Of a DNA stretch of 64,000 bases, positions 47,797 through 58,610 are shown piece after piece. Positions within the stretch are counted from its first letter, which is position 1; each line of letters begins with the position of its first letter. The translations under genes were made by a program, and so were the position numbers. The notes under the pieces are model-generated. The model made no database searches. It was not told the origin of the DNA and was given only the letters and a program-made list of their open reading frames with translations. Source of the stretch: Multifurca ochricompacta (taxonomy: Eukaryota > Basidiomycota > Agaricomycetes > Russulales > Russulaceae); NCBI GenBank assembly GCA_022496185.1, contig WTXG01000057.1:62001-126000 (forward strand), read 5' to 3'.

Positions 47797-48388
47797 TGTT
47801 ACGTCCGGTGCGAGACGTACTGCACGACTTGTGCGACAGCTTCGTTCGTATGTTCAGATAAGAGGCCAATAGGACCTCTTGGAGTTTCAGTGGGAGAGTC
47901 AAAGTCAAAGGGGCCGTTCCCTAGTGACAATGTTGAGCGGAAAGTGCCGAAAGCACTGAGATGATCGAGTCAAAGGGTTCAAGGGAGAGTCCAAAAGACA
48001 AACACCGATGTATTCAATAAGTCGAGTCTGAGGTCTACAGGGTAGTTACAGTGGACTTATATACGTAACCGAGTGGGCGTCTATAGATAAGATAACAGAG
48101 TCAGGTGGGCCCAAATATACGGAAGCGGACGGCGTAAAGTCGGGCTTCTGATAGGGTATTAAGTAAGTGTCCGAGCGTAAAGATAAGGAGATAACAAGAT
48201 AAGAGATAAAGGGCCAATCATAGGTACACAGCGAGTCAACAAGTCCAAAGCAGGTCACGGGGAAGGAAGCAAAGCACATGATGGGTCCCAGGACGGGGAC
48301 GTGATCATGAAGTGCAAGGTAGGCGGCAGGGATGGGTCGCTGTTGGGGAGGTGGAAGAAAATGGGGTTGCTCGGTAGAGATTGTAACA
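47797..48388 (-). repeat. 5' LTR of gypsy B
   Basis: 592 bp, plus-strand ends TGTTACGTCC and GATTGTAACA; adjacent to the primer-binding site and gag, hence the 5' LTR. Confidence 0.92.
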
Positions 48389-49134
48389 CCAGCCACATTC
48401 CAGTCCATGATGAATCACATCTTCTGCGATCTCATTCTTACTGGCGAGGTGGTAGTATACATGGACGACATCCTGGTAGCCACCACAAACAACCTTGCTC
48501 ACCATTGAGAACGGGTGCACCAAGTGTTGGACATTTTACGCAAACATGACCTGTATCTCAAACTGGCCAAATGCTCCTTTGAACAGTCAAGTGTGGAATA
48601 TCTGGGAGTCATCCTAGAAGGAGGGCGTGTGCGAATGGACCTGGTGAAGATCCAAGGGGTTTGGGAATGGCCTGTACCTACGTGTGTCAAAGACATGTGG
48701 TCATTTGTGGGATTTTGCAACTTCTACCAATGATTTGTTCGAGGATTCTCCAGTATCGCCCAACCACTAAATGGATTATTGAAGAAAGACGTACCATGGC
48801 ATTGGACAGAGGAACACCAACATGCCTTTGAACAAATCTGTGATATCATCAGCTCGGAACCGGTTCTACTGCAACCAGATCTAGAAAAACCTTTTGAACT
48901 GGAGGTAGGGCATAGCACAAGTCCAGGTAACTCGCGAGTTTTTTGAGTAGAGCCGTGGGAAAACTCGCGGGTATTGATACTCGCGGATCCGGGTGATCCG
49001 TGGGAAAATACTCACGCGGATCCGGGTATTGATTTTGGCACCCCGGGTACCCGCACAGGTACTCGCAGAATACTCGTGGGAATATTATTATATAAAATTA
49101 TTTTTTTACTAGGCTCGTCAACCTAGAACAGAAA

Positions 49135-49207
49135 TGGCTGAAACATGGATTGAACCTAAGACCTCCGGGAACAAGCTCGGTCCGGTGCTTTAACCACTAA
49201 GCCACCC
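49135..49207 (-). other. tRNA-like segment in element C
   Basis: On the minus strand GGGTGGCTTAGTGGTTAAAG begins with an A-box-like sequence whose D-stem (GCTT/AAGC) pairs perfectly. GGTTCAATCC 33 nt later resembles a B box. The length (about 73 nt) is tRNA-sized, but the anticodon and T stems do not pair cleanly and no acceptor stem forms. It is therefore a tRNA-derived (SINE-like) relic or a resemblance, not a functional tRNA gene. Confidence 0.35.
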
Positions 49208-49259
49208 TGCCTCACTGGTAAAGACACACAATATATTATATATAGTGTTATGCAGAATT

Positions 49260-50188
49260 GATTTTATCACTTGTATCTATTTAATTGTGAACGCGTTTTG
49301 ATCTTATCACTTATATTATCTTAGATGTATATCTTTAGTATCTAAATCTAATTAATTGTGAACGCATTTTTGATCTTATCACTTAGATGTACATCCCAAG
49401 TATCTAATTAATTGTGAACGCATTTTTGATCTTATCACTTGTATTAGATGTATATCCTAAGTATCTAATTAAATGTGAACGCATTTTTGATCTTATCACT
49501 TAGATGTACATCCCAAGTATCTAATTAATTGTGAACGCATTTTTGATCTTATCACTTAGATGTACATCCCAAGTATCTAATTAATTGTGAACGCATTTTT
49601 GATCTTATCACTTAGATGTACATCCCAAGTATCTAATTAATTGTGAACGCATTTTTGATCTTATCACTTGTATTAGATGTATATCCTAAGTATCTAATTA
49701 ACTGTGAACGCGTTTTTGATCTTATCACTTAGATGTATATTCCAAGTATCTAATTAATTGTGAACGCATTTTTGATCTTATCACTTAGATGTACATCCTA
49801 AGTATCTAATTAATCGTGAACGCGTTTTTGATCTTATCACTTAGATGTACATCCTAAGTATCTAATTAATTGTGAACGCGTTTTTGATCTTATCACTTAG
49901 ATGTACATCCTAAGTATCTAATTAATTGTGAACGCATTTTTGATCTTATCACTTGTATTAGATGTATATCCTAAGTATCTAATTAAATGTGAACGCATTT
50001 TTGATCTTATCACTTAGATGTACATCCCAAGTATCTAATTAATTGTGAACGCATTTTGATCTTATCACTTGTATTAGATGTATATCCCAAGTATCTAATT
50101 AACTGTGAACACATTTTTGATCTTATCACTTAGATGTATATCCTAAGTATCTAATTAATTGTGAACGCGTTTTTGATCTTATCAATTA
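49260..50188 (+). repeat. Minisatellite, about 16 units of 56-61 bp
   Basis: Units run GATCTTATCAC, TTAGATGTACATCC, AAGTATCTAATTAA, TTGTGAACGCATTTTT. Two length variants alternate: 56 bp, and about 61 bp with an added GTATT. Sequence variation between units is low, suggesting recent homogenisation. Confidence 0.92.
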
Positions 50189-52569
50189 GGTGTGATCCCG
50201 GCATCTCTGTACCGATGTGTGCCGATGCATGCATTCTTAAGCCTACCTTCCTAGATAGGAAGGCAATGCACGGTCTGATCGGCACGCCCCACACTTCGCG
50301 TTTTTTCGCATTTTTTCGCGTTTTTTCGCATTTCTATAGATATTGTAACTGATTCTTGTTTTATTTTGGATCGGATGCATGATCTGACTTGAAACTTCGT
50401 GGGATTGTAGTAATATATATATTCTTTCTGTGTATGCAAGATGAAGATCTCTGGCTGCCTCAAACCTTACAAGTAAACCTACGAGTATACCCACAAGTAC
50501 TCGGATCCGTGCGAGTATAGGACTCGCGGCTCCGGGTGATCCGTGGGAACATACTCATGCGGATCTGAGTATGGGATTATCTAATCGAAATACCCACGAG
50601 TTCGGATCCGGGTAACTCACGAGTGCACTCATGCTAGGCCCTAACTGGAGGTCGATGTGTCTCATTTTGCCAACGGTGCGGTCCTGAATCAACGGGACAC
50701 GACCGGATTGCTTCACCCAGTCGCTTTCTACTCGGAAACGTTCTCGCCGGCAGAGCGAAATTACGATATCTGGGACAGAGAATTACTGGCCATTGTGAAA
50801 GCATTGCGACACTGGCAACCATACCTAGCGGGAACCCCTCATAAGACTATTATTCACACCGACCACTCCAACCTACTGTATTGGAAGGAGCCCCACAAGA
50901 TCAGTCAACGAGTCACTTGCAAGGTCCTAGAGCTGGAAGAATATAACTTCGTGCTGAAACACATTGCAGGAAGTTGCAACGCACGTGCAGATGCACTGTC
51001 ACGATGGCCAGACCTGAACGATGGCAGGGAGGACAACACTGATATCACAGTACTCCCCGAAGAGGTCTTTGCAAAGACAGCGGTTATCAGTCTTCACGAC
51101 ATGGATTTATGGGCCCAAGTGTTGCAAAACATGAATCAGCAGTTATGTGAAGCATGGGCAGATGCACACAACCTGAAGAAGATTGATGGCCTGTGGTGGA
51201 AGGATGGGGATCGGCTCGTTGTCACCGGTGGCGACAACATTAAGAGGGGGGTGATCCATTTTCACCACAACCTTCCCTCTGCAGGACACCCCGGCATTGC
51301 CAATACCTACGCCCTCGCCAAACGAGACTACTGGTGGCCGAACATGAAGAAGGATGTGGAGGAATATGTGAAGGGATGCACAGACTGCCAGGCCAACAAA
51401 GTGAATACACACCCACACCCACCGGCACCATCCCCAATTACACCAACGACTTCACAACCATTCCAGACTGTTGCCATGGACTTCATCGTCAAACTCCCCA
51501 CTTCCAGAGGTTTTGACTCAATCCTAACCATCACTGATCACGACTGTTCGAAAGCGGCATTGTTCATACCCTGCAACGAGTCCATCACGGCAGAAGGGGT
51601 GGCCAAACTTTATCTGGATCATGTCTACAGACACTACAGCCTCCCTGAAAAGATCATCTCAGACCATGACTCATGCTTCACATCCACATTTGCCAGGGCA
51701 CTCTGCAAAACACTGAACATTACCCAAAATATATCCACAGCGTACCACCCACAGACAGATGGACAGTCAGAAAGGACAAACCAATGGCTCGAACAATATC
51801 TTCGGTTCTGGTGCAATGGACGACAGGATGATTGGGCTGACTGGCTCACGATGGCAGAATTCGCCCACAATTCTTGGCCTAATGGCACCACGAAACACTC
51901 CCCGTTCTCACTCATCATGGGATGGACACCCCGAGCCACGTGGACGGGAAAGCCAACGAATGTCCCTTCAGCCACACAGCATATCGACCAATGGGAGGAG
52001 ATTAGGAAATTGGCCAATGAAAACTTGTTGAAGGCGCAAAAGACCCTGGCTGAGAAGCCCACAAGGTTCACACCTTATTGGACCAATGACCTGGTATGGT
52101 TGGAAGGGAAGAACATCCACACATCACATCCAACCGCCAAGTTAGCGCCCCGACGTCACAGACCCTTCAAGATAACAAGGAAGCTGTCAGATGTGTCATA
52201 CAAACTTGAACTCCCCCCACATGGCGCATTCACCCGGTCTTCCATGCCAGACTGCTTACACCTTACAAGGAAACACCTCTGCATGGAGAGAACTTCTCGA
52301 GACCCCCACCTGACCTTATCGACGGAGAAGAAGAGTGGGAAGTAGAACGCATTCTAGACTCGAAGCGACAAGGCCGAGGGTGCAAACTGTACTACCTGGT
52401 CAAGTGGAAAGGATTCCCAGCCTCTGACAACTCATGGGAACCAGCCGGAGATATCTCAGCCCCAGTCCTTATCGCGGAATTCCTTATCGCAGAATTCCAT
52501 ACCCGACATCCAGAGGTGCCCAAGAACAGTTAAAAGAACAGTCCCAGACCCTCTCAGATCCCCCAGTAT

Positions 52570-53802
52570 ATGCTATCCCAGCAAACTACTACCACAGAAC
52601 AATCCATTATGTCTTTCATCGCCGCCTCTGCCGCTGTCGACGCTTTTACCTCCCCAATGACCATCGCTGAAAACTTCCCTTCCGCTCACCCTTCTTCTCG
52701 TCCCACTTCCCCCATCAACTATGAGGCCGCAGAGGCCCGTGTCAAGAATCAGTCCCCTAACCCAAACGATGACTTCACTCACTGTGAAGAGCCCCATCCC
52801 AACGACTTACTCAACGGGGAGATCAATGATGAAGCCCCCGAGTTCCCCTTCATCCCCAACAACCCCAACTTGTCAATGTACTTCCCCCTAGAAATCACCA
52901 TGGCCGATGGCACTACGGCTATCGCCAAGTACATTTATTACACCAATGGAGGGATGGACGTGGTGGGATGTATGAAGAAGGATGGGCCAGTCTATGGGGC
53001 TCCTGTTTATTTGGAAGAAAGGTACATGGGACAACTTCATCACACGCTAACTGATGAACAGCTGGGCCATCTCGCCGCAGAGGACTGTCACGCCTTTGCG
53101 ATCGACGAAGTAATGAATGATATGAGGCTTCCGCGCCTCAAGGCAGAAGTCACGAGGCTGCGGAAGAGTATCACCTTATGGAGAATGCTGAACCAGCAGT
53201 ACAAGGAGCACGCGAAAATGATGGCTAGGTTGACAAATGGGATGTTCCAGTTGGAACAGGAGATTGTTGAGATCAGGAAGAGGTTGGAGGCGGGAGATGC
53301 GTATCAGACGATCGCCGAAAGGTACGCCGACACCTATGCACAACCCCACCCCCCTTGAACACTGGGTGCTGCCCCGACGCTGCTGCCGAGCCATCTCGAG
53401 ATGCCATGGCTGCATGAGAACCCATGCGGAGAAACTTGCTGGCGATGTGATAGCAAGTATCACATTAGCTGGAACTGCCCTCTCAACCGCAAGTGGTGTC
53501 GACACTGCCGAAGCAATCTTCACTGGAGCCAGCATTGCATCTTCCGACGCGTAGGGGTGGCCCCGACAATCAACAACCCATTGGGATGGTGTGGCAAGTG
53601 CCTTTGTCACAATGCCGGGCATCGAGAAATTGACTGCCCCGTCTACAACCTGTGCCGTGCATGTGGTCAGCGCAGCCCGTACAGCTTCCTCCGCACCCAT
53701 GCATGCCTGCAGGAGATGGAGACATATCAGATGGACGATCATAATGTAGCCAATGACTACTTGGAGCTGGTGCAGGATGATGACGGTACAAGTCATTTCT
53801 AG
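52570..53802 (+). pseudogene. ORF3 of gypsy A (one in-frame stop)
   Basis: Same layout as ORF3 of B, starting MLSQQTTTTEQSIM 36 nt after the pol stop. The frame is continuous to 53,802 apart from TGA at 53,356-53,358, where B has CGA. The coiled-coil region and the Cys/His series CWRCDSKYHISWNC, CRHCRSNLHWSQHC, CGKCLCHNAGHREIDC and CRACGQRSPYSFLRTHAC are all kept, as is the acidic tail. Conservation of spacing and cysteines while third positions differ indicates selection on the protein before inactivation. Confidence 0.85.
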
Positions 53803-53833
53803 CCGGGACTGCTAGAACCAGAAGAGGGGGTGA

Positions 53834-54422
53834 TGTTACGAACCCCGTCTCTTCCCGTCTTTTTCTTTCTACCCAATGATGACCCCTCCTTGCCGCCTAC
53901 TCTTCACTACCAGATCACGTCTCCATTGTGGGATCCATCACATGCCCTACTTCCTTCCCCGTGACTGCCTTTGTCTCTGTTTGTGTTACTATACTTCTGT
54001 TTGGCCTGCCATTGCTTATCTTTTATCTCTTATCTTTATGACCGGACACTTACTTAATTCCCTATCAGAAGTGCGGCTTTATGCCCTCCGCTTTCGTATA
54101 TTTGGGCCCACATGACTCCGCGTTATCTTATCTTTAGACGCTCACTCAATTACATATATAAGTCCACTGTAGTTACCTTGTAGACCTCAGACTCGACTTA
54201 TTGAATACATCAGTGTTTGTCTTCTGGACTTCCCTTTGAATCCCTAGGCCTGATTGTCTCAGTACTTCTGGTACTTCTCCACTCACCATCGTCTTAGAGT
54301 GCAGCCTCTTTGACTTTGACTTGTCCTCACTTAACTCCAAGAAGTCCTATTGGCTTCTTATCTGAACCTGTGAAACACGCTGTCACACAAGTTGTGTGGA
54401 ACGTCCCACACCGGACGTAACA
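53834..54422 (+). repeat. 3' LTR of gypsy A
   Basis: 589 bp, TGTTACGAACC...GGACGTAACA, followed by the duplicated CTGGG. 31 bp separate the ORF3 stop from the LTR. Confidence 0.92.
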
Positions 54423-55374
54423 CTGGGAGATCCTGGTCAAGGAGATATGCACTTGGACACAATGTGTTCATTTATGGCTACTCAAGATCCCTCAAAGATT
54501 CCTATTTTATGTTCATAAGATTAAGATAATTTATTATTCCATTTTTATTTTATTATTCTGGTTTCAATTTTATATGGGCACGACTGTTCTTTGCATTTCT
54601 GCGCATTTCGGGTAAATGGCCCAGGCCATCCTGGTCAAGGAGATAAGCACTTGGACACAATGCATTCATTTATGGCTACTCAAGGTTCCTCAAAAATTGT
54701 TGGTTTATGTTCAGAAGATTAAATGGATCCTTTATTTACATTATTATTTTATTATTCTGGTTTCATTTCATACAAGTGCGACTGTCCTAGTCCCTGGATG
54801 CACATTTCTGTGCGTTTAAGTCAACCTTCCTTAATAGGAAGGAGGTCAGACCACCATGTGATGCAATGTAGTTGCTGCCCCATGCAGCTTGTAGACACAT
54901 GCAGGCCTTGTTTCAATAAAGTAATTTGATAATTAGATTATAGAATAGTCTATATTAGTCTAGAGTGTATTTTAGATAGTGCCAGACCGGCAGAATTGGT
55001 CATGCGTTAATAAAACAGATGTATCATGGTTTTCAAGAAAGTGGATCACTGATAAGGATTTTATTTTACATTGCACTGTTAATCTGCTTTGATATTTTGT
55101 AGGATAATACTAGAACATATTTAATGCCACCCTGTAGCATACATCAGACGAGATCTTGTATTTTTGTGGCTGCAGATGTGTTTTATCTCAGAAATTCTAC
55201 TGATCTTGTCAATGCATAATTGGCACCTATACCTGCCAAACCTGCTGTGCAGGTACGGGTTTCCATGGGTTGGGAGCCGTATACCTGTACCTGTACCTGG
55301 CAAAACCCGTGGTGCTTACCTGTGTGGGTATGAAACCCCTTGACAATCACTAGCTATGGCGTAGTGATCAGCAT

Positions 55375-56992
55375 TGTTACATCCAGTGTGGGACATTCCA
55401 CATGACTTGTGTGACAGTGTTTGTTCAAAGTCAGGTAAGAAACCAATAAGGCTTCTTGGAGTTCAATAGGGACAAGTCAGAGTCAGAGGGGCTGTTCCCT
55501 AAGACAATGTTAAGTGGAAGAGTGCCAGAAGCACTGAGACAGACAAGTCAAGGATTCAAGGGGATGTCCAAAAGACAAGCACTGTAACACTTGGCAGGGC
55601 ATTTCCTGTGCAATGCACATGGGTCCGCAGGATCCGTTCTGAGTCTCAGCTGGGGGAGTGAGTTCCATACTCCTGGGACAATGTGTCTGGGCTCAAGGCA
55701 AGCCCGGCACATCAAAGCCTGGCTCCAGCACAGCCTGACAAGCTGCACCAGGCCCTCTTAGCATCAGAATGAAGTGGAGATGCACCATAACCAGGTGCAG
55801 AGGGAGACAGGAAGAGTCAGTCAAAGGGAGCTAATCCCCTCTGACTGTTAAGCAGGAACAGGGCTCAGCTGCAGTGCCAGAAGCACACCAAGCAGACTAA
55901 AGCCAGACAAAATGAGGGGAAACTCAGAGGGAAGGGTGCACACCCATTGCCTTTGGCAATGGGGTCCCTTCAAGGATATCAAAGGCGCAAATGGACAGTA
56001 AAGGTGTTAATGGATTACTGGATCAAGGGTCTCTATGCTGAAGGCACAAGAGGTCAAATCTGGGGTCATACAAACTGTCTACAGGGTCTTATATACTGTA
56101 CTGGGGTCTGGTTTGTAGCTAATCAGGAACAGGGTCAGAGTCCTTATCATCCAATAGCAGATAAGATGCCAAATATAGTCCATGATAAGGATAAGCCTTA
56201 TCAGAAGCATAATCATGTGGGGCAGCCCCACAGGAGTCATATCAGTGTGGGAATACTCCCACAGGAGTCAGAGAAGAGGGTCAAGTGACTGATGGGTCAG
56301 ATGATCTAAGGGGTCATGATCAAAGCCCAAGGTCACATGGTCAAAGGGGTCACATGGTCTGAGGTCATGTGGTCAAGGGTCACATGACAGGTCATGGCTT
56401 TGAGTCCATGTCATGTGCCTACAGGTCATGTGGTCTGGAGGGGCAAATGCAAGCCAAAGTTGTCTTGTGCAGAGTCAGGTTTGGCAGGGACAGTGTCAGA
56501 GATCCCATGGGTGTCAGCCACAGGGATAGGGTACAGATGCTGGCCAAGACAGAGGCCAAGGATCAGGGGAAAGGGGGAATGCAGCCATCAGCACAGTAGC
56601 TGAACTATCAGTGAGTCAGGTGCAGGTATCAAGGGTGAGGGTCCTGTGAGCATCATGTCACAGGCATCAGGGTAGGGTCCTGGGCATGCAGGCCACAGGC
56701 ATCAGGCAAGGGTTGTGTGTACAGAAGGCAGAGATCAGGAGAGAGGATGGCATCAAGGAAGGGTTAGGGAAAAGAGTGGGGTCATAACAAGCACCAATGT
56801 ATTCAATAAGTCAAGTCTGAAGTCTACAAGGTAGTTACAGTGGACTTATATACATAATTGAGTGGGCATCTAAAGATAAGATAATGGAGTCAGGTGGGCC
56901 TGAATATACAAAAGCAGATGGTGTAAAGCCTGGCTTCTGATAGGGGATTAAGTAAGTGTCCAGTCATAAAGATAAGGAGATAAAGAGATAAG
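55375..56992 (-). repeat. Truncated A/B-type LTR J, interrupted by solo LTR D2
   Basis: Starts TGTTACATCCAGTGTGGG, related to the outer end of the A/B LTRs, and proceeds to about 56,992, where the last roughly 180 bp are missing and LTR E2 starts abruptly. CpG sites are largely lost. It lies in the ORF3 remnant that continues past element H. Confidence 0.75.
55583..56789 (-). repeat. Solo LTR D2 (1,207 bp) inserted in LTR J
   Basis: TGTAACACTTGGC...GGTCATAACA with the 5-bp duplication AGCAC at 55,578-55,582 and 56,790-56,794. Reverse-orientation relative of D1, strongly CpG-depleted along its whole length. Confidence 0.85.
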
Positions 56993-58610
56993 TGTTGAAC
57001 AGGCATGTGCACAGCATACTGACTGTAAGAAGTTAGCGGGTTAGGCTAGAAAGACAAGTTATACTTCAGAGGTTTGAAGAAACTCTGCTATACTATACTA
57101 CACACCTAGAAAGACAAGTTATCTACAGGAGACAGTTAGTCAAAGGTACAGTAGTAAGTAAGAGAGATAGGACTTACACTTCAGAGGTTTGAAGAAACTC
57201 TGAAGTGTAAGAGACGAAACAGACACCCTTATATACAGCTCAAGGGATGGTCTGTGCACTGGGAATAAGTCCACAAGTGCCGGACAACGTCCAAACAATA
57301 AACATGAGGGAGAAAGGCCATTTGTCACGGCTCTACTTTATTTTTTCCTTTTATTTTCTCCCTTTTGGATCACATGACCGTGGGAAGATTACCCAGCAGT
57401 CTCAACACGTCATCATGGGAATGTAGTCGTGACATGGATCATGTGACCGAGTCACATGTAATAGTCACATGCTGCTTAGTCAGCACAAGAGCCACTCAAC
57501 AATAACAAGTCGATTCTCTATTGTGTTTACCACAATAGGCAAGGCCCCACAGTCTAGACAGTTCTAGACCAAGTGGAGCTGTTATCAAGATAAGAGGAGT
57601 CCAGCCTAGAAGGTTCTAGGTAAGTGGAGCTCTAGATAAGGGCCCAGATTGGGCCATGGCCAATCTTAGCACAGAATCATATGTATCAGTAGATAGACGT
57701 GTTCCAGACCTAAGGGCCAGATTACATATCAGTTATCTACTCCACAGTGATGTCATTATGACATCACACTGTGGAGCATGATCAGTCAGCAGAGTAAAGC
57801 AGCTTACAAATCACAAAGATAAGGCTCAGTCAGCAATACAGCTGACTGATACTTGCTGATTCTTGCTTACATTTACTGCTTACTTCGTTACACTGAGAAA
57901 TGTATATAAGACCCTCTGTAACAGCCTGTAGCCCCCATCTTGTCCTCTTGGGGCTGCAGGTGAGTAACTGTCTACACGAGTTCGATACATAGTGCTAATG
58001 ATATACTGCCTCCCTGTGTGACTTGATCCTTTGGATCTTGTCCTCTTGGGGCTGCAGCTTCTTCCAGTTCTATTAGAGGCTCCCCATGAACAGAAGGTCA
58101 CCAAGTCAAGTCACCAGTTGTAGGAGGGTCATAGAATACCTTTACCTACGGTGTTGACAGTGGCTGGATAAGGTCCCCTGTGTGTGCTAGGGTTAGGCAC
58201 ACCCCTGAGGTACTAGGGATAGGTACACTATAAGAAGCAGCACTTGGGGCTGCAGCTTCTTCCAGTTTCAGAACGCCGTCATTGTGGTTGAATAAACCAC
58301 AGTGGGTGACACAGTTCCTGGTCATTGCTTGACACGTGACATTGTCTCTGCGGTACGCCCAATGACTTAGGTCACCACACCTTTGCCCTTCCTGTTTCTA
58401 AGTGTACACGGAGCTTCACCCATTACACCATTGGCCAGTACAGAAATCACATGTTACAAAGTGTATCAGTCAGCTACTGTGGAATGTGAGAAAGAAAGTA
58501 ATAATGATAATGTAAAAAGTCCAAGACTCCGGTATCTAATCTAATCTACAAAGTAGCTAATCTAATCACCTGATGCCTGAAGCATCACCAAACATCTTCT
58601 GTGTTCAACA
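56993..58610 (-). repeat. LTR E2, second copy of E1, interrupted by solo LTR G
   Basis: Parts 56,993-57,322 and 58,433-58,610 together match E1 (reverse orientation), from TGTTGAACAGG to GTGTTCAACA. The flanking 5-mers do not match (ATAAG and ACCTA), so one side was replaced by recombination or deletion. Confidence 0.8.
57323..58427 (+). repeat. Solo LTR G (1,105 bp) inserted in LTR E2
   Basis: TGTCACGGCTC...CACCCATTACA with the 5-bp duplication CCATT at 57,318-57,322 and 58,428-58,432. A TATATAAG near 57,903 gives the orientation. The internal tract GGGCTGCAG occurs several times. Superfamily unknown. Confidence 0.82.

Larger units (their letters stand above)
39721..48388 (-). mobile_element. 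Ty3/gypsy chromovirus B, full length, nested in A
   Basis: 8.67 kb on the minus strand with LTRs of 591-592 bp and 5-bp duplication CCAGC (39,716-39,720 and 48,389-48,393). The LTRs are nearly identical; I saw one G/A difference and one G-run length difference, so insertion is recent. Carries gag, pol and ORF3 with mostly intact frames. Defects: a solo LTR (44,206-45,370) in the RT and two TGA codons (about 46,197 and 43,759). LTR sequence is closely related to A. Confidence 0.93.
48906..50643. mobile_element. Non-autonomous hAT-like element C (1,738 bp, 8-bp TSD) with an internal minisatellite
   Basis: Ends TAGGGCATAGCAC and (opposite strand) TAGGGCCTAGCAT, with a perfect 8-bp duplication ACTGGAGG at 48,898-48,905 and 50,644-50,651. 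Removing it plus one duplication rejoins the RNase H frame of gypsy A. Both subterminal regions carry many copies of a CGGATCCGGGT / ACTCGCGG type motif in both orientations. The interior contains a tRNA-like segment and about 16 tandem repeats, with no coding capacity. Confidence 0.88.
48389..52533 (+). pseudogene. 3' part of pol of gypsy A: RT palm, RNase H, integrase, chromodomain (interrupted by element C)
   Basis: Continues the RT frame cut at 39,720: [10 protein letters not shown], catalytic [12 protein letters not shown], then RNase H. TGA codons at about 48,506 and 48,732 sit where B has other codons (CGA/CGG type). The RNase H block is split by element C after FELEV (48,905) and resumes at 50,652. 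A 562-codon frame (50,657-52,345) then covers RNase H, integrase with the same Asp/Glu spacing as B, and the start of the C-terminal domain. A one-base gap near 52,220 shifts the frame before the chromodomain (YYLVKWKGFPASDNSWEPA). A short internal duplication, LIAEFLIAEF, follows. The stop is at 52,531-52,533. Confidence 0.9.
36506..54422 (+). mobile_element. Ty3/gypsy chromovirus A, full length but split by B and C
   Basis: Flanked by the 5-bp duplication CTGGG (36,501-36,505 and 54,423-54,427) and bounded by LTRs of 588 and 589 bp. Internal order on the plus strand: primer-binding site, gag, protease, reverse transcriptase, RNase H, integrase, chromodomain, ORF3, as in metavirids with an added ORF. 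Interrupted in the RT by element B and in the RNase H by element C. Several CGA-to-TGA changes and one-base gaps relative to B show it is inactive. The two LTRs differ at scattered C/T and G/A positions. Confidence 0.92.
35978..55352. mobile_element. Non-autonomous hAT-like element H (own length about 1.45 kb), split by gypsy A
   Basis: Left end TAGTGATTGGCAGGGG; right end reads TAGTGATTGTCAAGGGG on the opposite strand. Perfect 8-bp duplication GCTATGGC at 35,970-35,977 and 55,353-55,360. Its own sequence is 35,978-36,505 plus 54,428-55,352. Subterminal regions are dense in GTACAGG/CCTGTAC motifs at both ends. Inside are repeated units of roughly 200-350 bp, each with a CCAGCCCAGGCC-like start and an AAGATTAAGATAAT block (near 36,130-36,300, 54,430-54,590 and 54,610-54,780). 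No coding capacity seen. It lies inside the ORF3 remnant of F2. Confidence 0.85.

Noticed and set aside
49260..50188. Regular 56-61 bp repeats considered as a CRISPR array
   Set aside because: Units are nearly identical along their whole length with no unique spacers, and the sequence is inside a eukaryotic transposon.
53176..53796. 206-codon minus-strand frame opposite ORF3 of gypsy A
   Set aside because: Antisense shadow of the Cys/His-rich ORF3; codons mirror the sense frame.
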